Positions 26,204 to 35,045 of a stretch of 64,000 bases of DNA are shown one piece after another. The notes under the pieces were generated by a model that was not told where the DNA came from, ran no database searches, and was given only the letters and a program-made list of their open reading frames with translations. Position 1 is the first letter of the stretch. The number at the start of each line of letters is the position of its first letter. Source of the stretch: Marinobacter sp. CHS3-4 (lineage in GTDB: Bacteria > Pseudomonadota > Gammaproteobacteria > Pseudomonadales > Oleiphilaceae); contig NZ_JASGBJ010000002.1 of assembly GCF_030053415.1 (NCBI RefSeq), forward strand, positions 372,001-436,000, in the 5' to 3' direction. The translations under genes were made by a program, and so were the position numbers.

Positions 26204-26995
26204 TCAGAAGTCTTCCAGCATCAGATCTTCGTCATCGTCACTGGCAAACGGATCATTGACCGTTCGCCCATCGTTGATCAGAAATTCCCGACGTTGCAAG
26301 TAGGCGTTGCGGACGAAGGTGTACTCATCGCCGGAAATGAAGCCTTCTGCCGGAATCAGGTCAGCTCGCTTGTCTACGATTTGAAGCGCCCGCGCAAAGT
26401 ATACCTCTGGTTCCTCGACTTCATCCCAGGCTGAGGGTAAAACAAGACTATCGGTCAAAAAACCACCCAGATCCCTGGGGTTGGAAGGCCCCATGAAAGG
26501 AAGCATCAGATAAGGTCCGGAATTCACTCCCCAGTACCCCAGGCTCTGGCCAAAATCCTCCGGCCGCTCCGGCAGGTCAAAAGCCGTTGCTACATCGAAC
26601 AGGCCACCAAGTCCGAAAATCGTGTTGTAGGTGAAACGCCCTGTGGCTACGACTGCGGATTCCGGTTTCAGCTGAAACACGCTGTTGGCGAAATTGCGCA
26701 GTTCCGTCAGGTTGTTGAAGAAATTGGTGACGGCTCGGTCTGCGACGCCGGGCATCACTGCTCGATAAGCTTTGGCAACGGGCCTGAGGAACCAGTCATC
26801 GATCGTCCGGTTAAAACCATAGACCTCACGATTCCAACCCTCATACGGGTCCCGATCTGAGGTGTTATCGCCGTAGCTGCTGTCATAGCCGGACGCCGTT
26901 TCGGCTTGAACGCTCTGAGCCAGGGCATTCTTGGGGCCTGCAATCAGGGCCAAAAAAAGAAAAAAGACGGTATGCCGGAGTGCTATCTGCTTCAT
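26204..26995 (-). CDS. mlaA: MlaA (VacJ)-family protein lacking a lipobox
   Basis: MlaA removes mislocalised phospholipid from the outer leaflet of the outer membrane and passes it to MlaC. The family body is clear: DPYEGWNREVYGFNRTID at about 48-65, NFFNNLTELRNFANS, RFTYNTIFGLGGLFDVA, then SLGYWGVNSGPYLMLPFMGP. MlaA is normally an outer-membrane lipoprotein, but here the signal peptide (MKQIALRHTVFFLFLALIAG, then PKNALAQ) has no cysteine, and I see no cysteine in the whole protein. It therefore cannot be lipidated in the usual way. The tail ends in the acidic DDDEDLMLEDF. No other mla gene is in the window. The downstream patatin could act on lipid substrates, but a joint role is only inference. 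Confidence 0.9.
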   Translation of the reverse strand: MKQIALRHTVFFLFLALIAGPKNALAQSVQAETASGYDSSYGDNTSDRDPYEGWNREVYGFNRTIDDWFLRPVAKAYRAVMPGVADRAVTNFFNNLTELRNFANSVFQLKPESAVVATGRFTYNTIFGLGGLFDVATAFDLPERPEDFGQSLGYWGVNSGPYLMLPFMGPSNPRDLGGFLTDSLVLPSAWDEVEEPEVYFARALQIVDKRADLIPAEGFISGDEYTFVRNAYLQRREFLINDGRTVNDPFASDDDEDLMLEDF

Positions 26996-27084
26996 TCAAT
27001 AACCCGAGGTTGTGAAATCCTAAAAGTTCTGACAAAAATACCGGCACTTGAACCAGCTGAGATCCCTGAACTAGGAGCTAAACG

Positions 27085-27498
27085 ATGTCCGTACCTGGAA
27101 ACCTGGTAAGCACTCTATCCATGCCGCTCAGATGGGGGGACATGGACGCTTACGGTCACGCCAATAATACGGTTTATTTCCGCTTCTTCGAAGAGGCTCG
27201 AATTACCTGGCTAGCCTCACTCAAGCTGGGAAAAGAGGGTGACCCTGACGGCCCCGTTATTATCAAGACCAGCGCCACATTTCTCAAGGAAATGGCGCAC
27301 CCTGCTACCGTCGAGGTAAGAACATACGCTGACAAGGCGGGCAATACCAGTCTTGACACCTATCACACCCTGACAGATGCCGAGACTGGCGACGTTTACG
27401 CGGAGGGCTACGCAAAGATTGTGTGGTTTGACCGTACCGCACGGACCTCAACCCGTCTTCCGGACGCGCTGAGGTCACTGGCAGCATCTGGCGCTTGA
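27085..27498 (+). CDS. Acyl-CoA thioesterase (4HBT, YbgC-like)
   Basis: A 137-residue single hotdog-domain thioesterase. The signature RWGDMDAYGHANNTVYFRFF at about 17-36 includes the catalytic Asp and the H-x-N element of 4-hydroxybenzoyl-CoA-thioesterase relatives. The remainder (ISFxFL-like IIKTSATFLKEMAHP, YHTLTDAETG) completes the fold. The substrate is likely a fatty acyl-CoA but is not defined by sequence. ATG 27085 is six bases after AGGAGC. The gene is alone on the plus strand between the divergent MlaA-like gene and the convergent KAS III gene, whose stop is two bases away. Confidence 0.88.
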   Translation: MSVPGNLVSTLSMPLRWGDMDAYGHANNTVYFRFFEEARITWLASLKLGKEGDPDGPVIIKTSATFLKEMAHPATVEVRTYADKAGNTSLDTYHTLTDAETGDVYAEGYAKIVWFDRTARTSTRLPDALRSLAASGA

Positions 27499-27500
27499 CC

Positions 27501-28622
27501 TTACCGGCGTCTGACCACCACACTTCCAATGGAATAGCCTGCACCGAAGGAGCAGATCACACCCAGATCGCCGGTGGTGAAGTCATCCCTGTGCTTATGG
27601 AACGCGATGATAGACCCTGCGGAACTGGTGTTGGCGTATTCGTCCAGAATAACCGGAGCTTCTTGAGTTGATGCGTCCCGACCGAGCACTTTGCGAGCAA
27701 TAAGCTGGTTCATGTTCAGGTTGGCCTGGTGCAACCACATGCGTTTCAACTCATTTGCACCCACAGATAGCGAAGCCAGTTGCCCCAGAATGGTTTCTGC
27801 CACCAGTGGTGACACTTCCTTGAACACCTTGCGGCCCTGCTGAACAAAGAGTTTGTCGGGCTTGTTAACCCCGGATTTATCGGCGCGATTGAGAAAGCCG
27901 AAATTGTTACGAATGGCATTCGAAAACTTGGTCTTCAGACGAGTGCCAAGAATCTCGAATCCTGTACCCGGAGAAACGTCTTCTTCCCTTTCCACAAGGA
28001 TCGCAGTACAGGCGTCGCCGAAAATAAAATGACTGTCACGATCACGGAAGTTCAGGTGGCCGGAACATATTTCCGGACTAACGACCAGCACTGATCGCGC
28101 AGCGCCGTTCTCAACCGCGTTCACGGCGGCCTGAAGCCCAAACGTTGCGGAACTGCAGGCCACGTTCATGTCATAGGCAAAACCTTCAATGCCCAATGCA
28201 TCCTGCACTTCAACCGAGACCGCTGGATAGGCTCGCTGCAGGTTAGAACAGGCAACGATCAGTGCATCGACATCTGCCGCCGTTTTACCCGCCTGCTCCA
28301 ATGCCTGATTACAGGCAGTGATGGCCATTTCACATTGAACAGAGGGTTCATCATTAGGGCGATCCGGGATGTTCGGACACATGCGTTCCGGATCCAGAAT
28401 GCCTTCTTTGTCAATGACATGGCGGGACTTAATGCCCGATGCTTTCTCAATGAAGGCCGATGATGACGGCTGAAGGGCTTCTATATCACCCCGGGCGATT
28501 TCGTCAGCGTGCTCCGAATTGTAGCGCTCGACATACGCATTGAAAGCAGCGACCAACTCATCGTTACTGATGCTCGCTGGCGGAGTGTAGAGCCCGGTTC
28601 CGCTGATGACGGCTTTAATCAC
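27501..28622 (-). CDS. Beta-ketoacyl-ACP synthase III (PA3286-like)
   Basis: A FabH-like condensing enzyme of 373 residues, longer than classical FabH (~320) and close to Pseudomonas PA3286, which condenses octanoyl-CoA-type primers with malonyl-ACP. The active-site Cys is C156 in NVACSSATFG, the His is in LHQANLNMNQL, and the Asn in EYANTSSAGS. An insertion near residues 25-60 is typical of this subgroup. The frame opens at 28667, but GTG 28622, five bases after GAGGGG, gives the normal length. It lies downstream of hrpA on the same strand with a 114-bp gap containing a 16-bp palindrome, so it may have its own promoter. fadD is further upstream on the same strand. Confidence 0.9.
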   Translation of the reverse strand: MIKAVISGTGLYTPPASISNDELVAAFNAYVERYNSEHADEIARGDIEALQPSSSAFIEKASGIKSRHVIDKEGILDPERMCPNIPDRPNDEPSVQCEMAITACNQALEQAGKTAADVDALIVACSNLQRAYPAVSVEVQDALGIEGFAYDMNVACSSATFGLQAAVNAVENGAARSVLVVSPEICSGHLNFRDRDSHFIFGDACTAILVEREEDVSPGTGFEILGTRLKTKFSNAIRNNFGFLNRADKSGVNKPDKLFVQQGRKVFKEVSPLVAETILGQLASLSVGANELKRMWLHQANLNMNQLIARKVLGRDASTQEAPVILDEYANTSSAGSIIAFHKHRDDFTTGDLGVICSFGAGYSIGSVVVRRR

Positions 28623-28698
28623 GCTAACCCCTCGTCGTATTGATAAAAAACAGTGATGAAACAACAAACGAACTATCGTTTCTCATGCACCAAATACT

Positions 28699-28714
28699 AA
28701 CACAGTCCTGTGTT
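28699..28714. promoter_or_regulatory. 16-bp palindrome upstream of the KAS III gene
   Basis: AACACAG-TC-CTGTGTT, 77-92 bp upstream of the KAS III start codon, in the gap after hrpA. The two-base centre makes it a poor RNA hairpin but a good dimeric-repressor site. No specific regulator is implied by the sequence. Confidence 0.35.
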
Positions 28715-28736
28715 TTTGCTCCCGGCGACAAAGGTC

Positions 28737-31700
28737 TTAAACGCGGGCCTTTTCCCACTGCCTCTCCAGCCGCTTGACCGATACCGGCATGGCGGTGCCC
28801 AGTTGTTGTGCAAAAAAAGACACCCGGAATTCCTCCAGCATCCAGCGATACAGTTCCAGCTCCGGGTCGCGCACGCCCTGACGAGCCTGTTGATCTTTTT
28901 TGCTCGCATATCGGGACCAGAGTGGTTCTATGGTATGGAGAAACTCTCTTTCCCGGCCCATCTCACGGCGCATTTTCTCGTGGCGTATGGCTGCTGCCTC
29001 AAAGTATCGCCCAAAGCAGGCCAGCCATTCAGGCGGTGTTTCCACCAGGAAGCCCGGATATACCAGGTTCTGCATCTGAAATTTCAAATCTGCCATGCTG
29101 TTGGCAACCGCAAGATCGATTTTGCCTTTCAGCTGCTTCATTACTGCGTGATAACCCGTCATCGCCTGATGCAGTTGCCGATCCGCCTCTTCCAGTGCCG
29201 GAATAAAATCCGCACGCTGCGACTCAAAACAATCGACAAACTCGGCTTCCGTGCGAGGGATCTGGCCCCTCAGAAAATGCTCGATGGCGGTACTGATCAG
29301 CAAATCATCCAGCAGCACGCGGGACTGACCCACCGGAGCGAACATCAGGCCCGATTGCTTGAAATGTGGCAGCTTGCGATCAAGCCCTTCCAGAGTGTTA
29401 CCAAAGCGAATCAGAATCAGCCGTGCCAGAGCCCGCCGGGTACAATCCTCGGCAGTCAAAGGGTCGAGACACTGAATCTGGCGAACCGAGTCCCCCAGGT
29501 CTTCCAGAGCAGGATAAACAGTCACTTCCATGCCGCTTTTCTGAGTCGTCACTGACGTCGGCATGTCTCCGAACGCCCATGCGGTGGACGGCGCTGAATC
29601 ACGGGGCTGGTGCTCACTGGATGTCGCCTGTGCCAGGGCTTCCTCCGCCTGGCCCTCAAGTTCGCTTTGGAGATTATCCGTCTCCCGGCTTTCCGCGATG
29701 GGGTTGCCAGCGTCGTCAACCACACGAAGGTTCATCCGCAGGTGATTCGGCAGCTCAGACTCAGACCAGGCATCCGGCGGTATGGCCACACCGGTCATCT
29801 TCCTGAGCTGCTCACCGAGCTGAAGGGTCAAGGGTTCATTGGACGGCTGAAGGTTTTCAACCGCTGCATCCACAAAATCCGGCACCGGGACAAAGTTCCG
29901 CCGCAAGGCCTTAGGCAAGCCTTTCACCAGCGCGATGCATTTCTCCCGAAGCAGGCCTGGTACCAGCCATTCCAGGCGCCGTGCTGGCAGCTGCTTGAGC
30001 GCCATCACCGGTGCCTGAAGCGTCACACCGTCCCTTTCACTGGTAGGCTCGAATTCGTAGCTAAGCGGGTATTTTACCCCTTCCCATTCCAGGAAGTCCG
30101 GGTAGAGCGCGTCCGCATGCTCGTCGACCGGGCGCTGAAGAATATCGGCTTCGGTAAGTTCCAGGCCTTTCAATGTTTCAGCATCCAGTGACTTCCACCA
30201 ACTTTCAAAGTGCCTGCCGCTGACAATATCCGCTGGCAACCGTTGATCGTAGAAATCCACCAACGTTTCGTCGTCTACCAGCAGATCTCTGCGTCTGGTT
30301 TTTTTTTCCAGATTCTCGACCGAGTCAAGAAGTGCGCGATTTCGTTCTATAAACGGTGCCTTGGACTGGTAATCGCCCTCCACCAGAGCGCGACGAATAA
30401 ACAGGTTCCGGCACTCGGCAGCATCGACCTTGCTGTAGGGAATGCGGCGCTTCGGAATAATATCCAGGCCGTAAAGCGTCACCTTTTCATAGCCCATGAC
30501 CTGGGCCCGTTTTTGTTCCCAGTGAGGCTCGAAATAGTGGTGCTTCACCACATGACCCGCCAACGGCTCGATCCATTCCGGCTCAATTTTGGCAACCATT
30601 CGGGCAAACACACGACTGGTTTCGACAATTTCCGCCGCCACAATCCATTTAGGCGAAGACTTCGAAACCTTCGATCCGGGGAAAATCAGAACTTTTCGGT
30701 TTCGCGTAGCCAGATATTCCTTTTTTTCCAGTTTGGTCGCTATCTGTCCCAACAACCCGGAAACAATGGCTTTATGCAGAGCCGCGTAACTGGCCGTTTC
30801 CTTGTTGAGTTTCAGCTTTTGTTCGCGACAGATCAGCGTCAGCTGACGGTGAATATCCCGCCATTCCCGCATGCGCATCCAGGACAGGAAGGATTTCTGA
30901 CACACCTTTTTAAGCTGATTCTGCGAAAGCTCCTGCCGTTGTTCCTCGAAGTAATTCCAGACATTCAGCAGGGTCAGGAAATCCGATTCTTTATCGTTGA
31001 AGGGTGCATGGGCCTGGTCGGCGGCCTGCTGCTTTTCCTGCGGTCGCTCTCTTGGGTCCTGAATGCTCAGGCCTGCAATGATCACCAGGGTCTCTGCCAG
31101 ACTGCCCTGCTCGGAAGCTGTCACCAGCATCCGTGCCAGTCGCGGGTCCAGTGGCAACCGGGCCATGGTTCGACCAAGCTGTGTGACCCGGCGTTTGCCG
31201 TCCACGGCGCTTAGTTCTTCAAGCAGTTTATAGCCGTCATTGATGAGCTTCCGGTCCGGCGCCTCAAGAAAAGGAAAGTGCCTGATGTCGCCAAGCCCAG
31301 ACGTGGTCATTTGCAGAATGACCGACGCCAGATTGGTCCTCAGAATTTCAGGATCGGTGTACTCCGGGCGAGTAACAAAATCCGATTCGTCGTAAAGCCT
31401 GAAGCAGATACCTGGCGCCACCCGGCCGCACCGTCCCGCCCTCTGATTCGCACTGGCCTGGGAAACGGGTTCGATCGGCAAACGCTGAATTTTGGAGCGC
31501 ACGCTGTAGCGGCTGATCCGGGCGACGCCGGTGTCGATCACATAGCGTATCCCGGGGACCGTCAGCGACGTTTCTGCCACATTGGTCGAAAGCACAATCC
31601 GACGGCCGGCATGGCTCTGAAAAATCCGGTTTTGCTCCTGATTACTCAGCCGTGAGTACAGCGGTAGTACCTCTGTGTGTCGCAACTCGGCGTGCCGCAG

Positions 31701-32651
31701 TGTCTTACTCAGACCGCGGATTTCGCGTTCACCCGGCAAAAACACCAGCACATCGCCCGGCGGCTTTTTCTCTGCCCGCTCGTGCTGCTCTATTTCTTCG
31801 ATGGCCTGAATGACACCGTCACCCCAACCCTGGTCGCGATCGTCTTCATCGCCGGCAAGGGGGCGGTAACGGATATCCACGGGAAAGGTGCGACCACTGA
31901 CTTCAATCACTGGCGCATTACCAAAAAACTCACTGAACCTTTCCACCTCGATGGTGGCCGAAGTGATGATCACTTTCAGGTCCGGACGTTTAGGCAATAA
32001 CTGCTTCAAATAACCGAGCAGGAAGTCGATGTTCAGGCTACGCTCGTGAGCCTCGTCAATAATGAGGGTGTCATAGCCGTCGAGAAACCGGTCGTGCTGA
32101 ATTTCCGACAACAGAATGCCATCGGTCATCACCTTCAGCCGGGACTGCTCTGATGTGGTATCGGTGAAGCGAACCTGATACCCGACCTGCCCTCCGGTCT
32201 GCTCGCCGATTTCCTCGGCAATCCGGCCCGCCACGGTACGCGCTGCAATTCGGCGGGGCTGGGTGTGGCCAATCAAACCACGAATACCGCGCCCATTGTT
32301 CAGGCAGATTTTCGGTATCTGGGTGGTTTTACCAGAACCGGTCTCGCCAGCAATGATGACGACCTGGTTCTCGTCGATGGCACGCTGAATATCATCAACG
32401 CGCTCCGACACAGGCAATGATTCAGGGAATGAAACTGGCCGATGAGATTGTTGGCGGCGGCGAACGATGGCTTCACCATCCTCCAACCAGCGCTGGATTT
32501 TATCCAGCTCTTTCTGACCTGGTTGCCCTTTTGTCCGGGCAACCAGTTTGTGTATGCGAGCGGCTTGCCGCTGGTTACATTGCGCCAGCGCCGAGAGGAT
32601 CTCTCTGACGCTGGTCTTGCTGGTTTGATTTGTGGTTGAAGCGTCTGACAT
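28737..32651 (-). CDS. hrpA: ATP-dependent RNA helicase HrpA
   Basis: DEAH-box RNA helicase of 1304 residues, the normal length for HrpA, which in E. coli rescues stalled ribosomes and processes fimbrial mRNA. Motif I is GETGSGKTTQIPKI (about 110-123), the DEAH box lies in IIDEAHERSLNID, motif III is SATIE, and motif VI reads QRAGRCGR. OB-fold and the HrpA-specific DUF3418 C-terminal half follow, with the ending RLERQWEKARV. The gene starts five bases after fadD on the same strand, so it can be read from the fadD promoter. Identity is secure. Confidence 0.96.
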   Translation of the reverse strand: MSDASTTNQTSKTSVREILSALAQCNQRQAARIHKLVARTKGQPGQKELDKIQRWLEDGEAIVRRRQQSHRPVSFPESLPVSERVDDIQRAIDENQVVIIAGETGSGKTTQIPKICLNNGRGIRGLIGHTQPRRIAARTVAGRIAEEIGEQTGGQVGYQVRFTDTTSEQSRLKVMTDGILLSEIQHDRFLDGYDTLIIDEAHERSLNIDFLLGYLKQLLPKRPDLKVIITSATIEVERFSEFFGNAPVIEVSGRTFPVDIRYRPLAGDEDDRDQGWGDGVIQAIEEIEQHERAEKKPPGDVLVFLPGEREIRGLSKTLRHAELRHTEVLPLYSRLSNQEQNRIFQSHAGRRIVLSTNVAETSLTVPGIRYVIDTGVARISRYSVRSKIQRLPIEPVSQASANQRAGRCGRVAPGICFRLYDESDFVTRPEYTDPEILRTNLASVILQMTTSGLGDIRHFPFLEAPDRKLINDGYKLLEELSAVDGKRRVTQLGRTMARLPLDPRLARMLVTASEQGSLAETLVIIAGLSIQDPRERPQEKQQAADQAHAPFNDKESDFLTLLNVWNYFEEQRQELSQNQLKKVCQKSFLSWMRMREWRDIHRQLTLICREQKLKLNKETASYAALHKAIVSGLLGQIATKLEKKEYLATRNRKVLIFPGSKVSKSSPKWIVAAEIVETSRVFARMVAKIEPEWIEPLAGHVVKHHYFEPHWEQKRAQVMGYEKVTLYGLDIIPKRRIPYSKVDAAECRNLFIRRALVEGDYQSKAPFIERNRALLDSVENLEKKTRRRDLLVDDETLVDFYDQRLPADIVSGRHFESWWKSLDAETLKGLELTEADILQRPVDEHADALYPDFLEWEGVKYPLSYEFEPTSERDGVTLQAPVMALKQLPARRLEWLVPGLLREKCIALVKGLPKALRRNFVPVPDFVDAAVENLQPSNEPLTLQLGEQLRKMTGVAIPPDAWSESELPNHLRMNLRVVDDAGNPIAESRETDNLQSELEGQAEEALAQATSSEHQPRDSAPSTAWAFGDMPTSVTTQKSGMEVTVYPALEDLGDSVRQIQCLDPLTAEDCTRRALARLILIRFGNTLEGLDRKLPHFKQSGLMFAPVGQSRVLLDDLLISTAIEHFLRGQIPRTEAEFVDCFESQRADFIPALEEADRQLHQAMTGYHAVMKQLKGKIDLAVANSMADLKFQMQNLVYPGFLVETPPEWLACFGRYFEAAAIRHEKMRREMGREREFLHTIEPLWSRYASKKDQQARQGVRDPELELYRWMLEEFRVSFFAQQLGTAMPVSVKRLERQWEKARV

Positions 32652-32656
32652 TACGC

Positions 32657-34330
32657 TCAGGCGTTGGCCTCGTCCCGAAGTTCACGACGAAGAATCTTGC
32701 CAACGTTCGTTTTTGGCAGCTCGTCCCGGAATACGAATGACTTGGGCACCTTATAAGCCGTCAAACGTTCACGGCAGAACTCCTTGAGCTCGTTCTCGGT
32801 CACTCCTTCCGGAGTTGCGACCAGGTAAACCTTGACGGCCTCTCCACTCTTGGCATCGGGCACGCCGACGGCGGCACACTCAACCACATTGGGATGCCCC
32901 GATACGACGTCTTCGATTTCATTGGGATAGACGTTAAATCCGGAGACGATAATCATGTCTTTTTTGCGGTCCACGATCCGGATATAGCCATCTTCCTGGA
33001 TCAGTGCCACGTCACCGGTTTTCAGAAAGCCGTCTTCAGTGAAAGACTTTTGAGTGTCTTCCGGGCGCTGCCAATAGCCGCGCATCACCTGCGGGCCCTT
33101 GACGCAGAGCTCGCCGGCGACCCCAAAGTCTGTCTCGTTGCCATCATCGTCAATGGTCTTAACGACGGTGTTGGCAATGGGCAGACCAATGGTGCCGAGC
33201 TGAATGGCACTGCTGGGGTTGAAAGTGACCACCGGAGAGGTCTCAGTCATGCCATAGCCTTCGCTGATTTCACAACCCGTGACGCGCTCCCACATCTTGG
33301 CCGTATCGCTGGTCAGCGCCATGCCGCCGGACGACGTCAGCTTCAGGTGGCTGAAGTCGAGTGCTTTGAAATCGTCGTTATTGCAGAGAGCGACGAACAA
33401 CGTGTTCAACCCCAGGAACGCCGTAAACTTGTGATTCTGAAGTTCCTTCACGAACCCCGGAATATCACGCGGGTTCGGGATCAGCACATTATGCGCGCCC
33501 GCCTCCAACATAATGCCGCAGTTCAGCGTGAACGAATAAATGTGATAGAGCGGAAGCGGCGCAATCACCACTTCCTTACCTTCTTCGATGGAATCTCCCA
33601 TCATCGGACGAGCTTGCAGCAGGTTGGCCACCAGGTTGCCGTGGGTCAGCATGGCACCTTTAGCCACGCCGGTGGTGCCACCGGTGTATTGAAGTACTGC
33701 GATATCGTCGTGCTTGCATTCAACAGCAGTGAATTTTTCCTTTGAGCCCTCACTCAGCACCGCTGGAAGTTTGTGCGCTTGAGGCAGGTTGAAAGGAGGC
33801 ACCATTTTTTTCAGGTGCTTAACAGCTGCGTTCATCAGGGTGCGCTTCAGCGGCGAATGCATATCCGCAAGCTCGGTCACAATCACGTGTTCTACACCGG
33901 TCTGCGGAAGCACCTTTTCTGCGTTGTGAGCCATATTTGCAAGCACTACAAGCGCCTTGGCGCCAGAGTCGTTGAACTGATGCTCCATCTCACGGGTGGT
34001 ATAAAGCGGGTTCGTGTTTACCACGATCAGGCCAGCACGCATGGCGCCAAAAACAACCACCGGGTATTGGGAAACGTTTGGCATCTGAACAGCAATGCGG
34101 TCGCCGGGCTTGAGGTCAGTGTGGTTCTGAAGCCAGGCTGCGAAATTTCGACTTTGAGTGTCCAGATCCCGATAGGTAAGCGTCGCGCCTACGGCACTGA
34201 AAGCCGGTTTGTCGGCGTATTTTTTTACCGCCTGATCGAACACATCAACCATGCTCTTGTATTTGTTCAGATCTACTTCACGAGGAACACCATCGGGGTA
34301 TTTATCCTGATAGAACTGCTCAAAATCCAT
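32657..34330 (-). CDS. fadD: Long-chain fatty-acid--CoA ligase
   Basis: Activates fatty acids to acyl-CoA with ATP for beta-oxidation, peripherally at the inner membrane. The 557-residue protein has the AMP-binding motif YTGGTTGVAKGAMLTHGN, the SEGYGMTETSP motif and the C-terminal fatty-acyl signature DGFLKTGDVALIQEDGYIRI with the catalytic Lys near PKTNVGKILRREL. It resembles FadD1/FadD2 of Pseudomonas. ATG 34330 is six bases after AGGAG, preferred over GTG 34333. A divergent MaoC/PhaJ-like gene lies upstream, an arrangement also known in Pseudomonas. hrpA follows after five bases. No convincing PsrA or FadR operator was recognised in the divergent region. Confidence 0.95.
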   Translation of the reverse strand: MDFEQFYQDKYPDGVPREVDLNKYKSMVDVFDQAVKKYADKPAFSAVGATLTYRDLDTQSRNFAAWLQNHTDLKPGDRIAVQMPNVSQYPVVVFGAMRAGLIVVNTNPLYTTREMEHQFNDSGAKALVVLANMAHNAEKVLPQTGVEHVIVTELADMHSPLKRTLMNAAVKHLKKMVPPFNLPQAHKLPAVLSEGSKEKFTAVECKHDDIAVLQYTGGTTGVAKGAMLTHGNLVANLLQARPMMGDSIEEGKEVVIAPLPLYHIYSFTLNCGIMLEAGAHNVLIPNPRDIPGFVKELQNHKFTAFLGLNTLFVALCNNDDFKALDFSHLKLTSSGGMALTSDTAKMWERVTGCEISEGYGMTETSPVVTFNPSSAIQLGTIGLPIANTVVKTIDDDGNETDFGVAGELCVKGPQVMRGYWQRPEDTQKSFTEDGFLKTGDVALIQEDGYIRIVDRKKDMIIVSGFNVYPNEIEDVVSGHPNVVECAAVGVPDAKSGEAVKVYLVATPEGVTENELKEFCRERLTAYKVPKSFVFRDELPKTNVGKILRRELRDEANA

Positions 34331-34519
34331 CACAATCTCCTGTTCGGCATCTTTTTGATTGTTGTCTTCGATCTGTGTTTTCTTTTTCTAAAATAGCAAC
34401 AATACGAAGGTCTAAGCGCGAAAAAATCCGTCAGAGAATAGCAGTTTTGTGACTGATGAGGTAGTTTTCGGGTAAGAAGCAAGGGCCAAAAATATCACGT
34501 TGAAACGGCGGAGCGGATG

Positions 34520-35005
34520 ATGACCGATACCCTCGATATCCTGGAAAACATCACTTATGACGAACTTCAGGAAGGCGACTCGGCAACTTACGTTAAGACG
34601 CTTACAGAAGATGAGCTGGTCCTGTTTGCGGCCGTATCCGGCGACGTAAGCCCGGTGCACCTGGATTCCGAGTTTGCGGCGGAATCTGTCTTTCGGGAGC
34701 GAGTGGCGCATGGCATGTGGAGTGGGTCGCTTATCTCGGCGGCGCTGGCGACGGTGATGCCCGGGCCAGGCACCATTTATCTGGAACAGAGTCTGGCGTT
34801 CAAACGCCCGGTGAAACTGGACGACACGTTAACGGTACATCTGACCGTCGCAAGTAAAGACCGTAAAAACCGCGTAACTTTCACCTGCGACGTACGGAAT
34901 CAAAACGATGAACAGGTGGTATTCGGCGACGCAAAAGTCATCGCCCCCACCCAGAAAATGTCGTTCAACAAACCAACCCTTCCCAAGATCACCATCGAGC
35001 ATTGA
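34520..35005 (+). CDS. MaoC-family (R)-specific enoyl-CoA hydratase (PhaJ-like)
   Basis: Hydrates trans-2-enoyl-CoA to (R)-3-hydroxyacyl-CoA, connecting beta-oxidation with polyhydroxyalkanoate or lipid synthesis. The 161-residue protein carries the hydratase-2 element, here SGDVSPVHLDSEFAAES followed by VAHGMWSGSLISAALAT; the catalytic pair is the Asp and His of D-x-x-P-x-H. The second of two adjacent ATGs (34520) is six bases after GGAG and was chosen. It is divergent from fadD, as phaJ4 is from a fadD in Pseudomonas. No PHA synthase is in the window, so the downstream use of the product is open. Confidence 0.85.
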   Translation: MTDTLDILENITYDELQEGDSATYVKTLTEDELVLFAAVSGDVSPVHLDSEFAAESVFRERVAHGMWSGSLISAALATVMPGPGTIYLEQSLAFKRPVKLDDTLTVHLTVASKDRKNRVTFTCDVRNQNDEQVVFGDAKVIAPTQKMSFNKPTLPKITIEH

Positions 35006-35012
35006 TACTGAT

Positions 35013-35033
35013 TTGCCAGGGAGCCCTCGGCAA
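35013..35033. terminator. Hairpin between convergent genes
   Basis: TTGCC-AGG / CCT-(C)-GGCAA folds with a four-base loop and one bulge between the MaoC stop and the AgmX-like stop. T tracts on both sides are short, so termination strength is doubtful. Confidence 0.4.
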
Positions 35034-35045
35034 GTTTAAAAGCGA

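Noticed and set aside
28710..29555. 281-codon plus-strand ORF opposite hrpA
   Set aside because: It is antisense to a clear helicase gene, has no conserved motif and arises from GC-rich codon structure.
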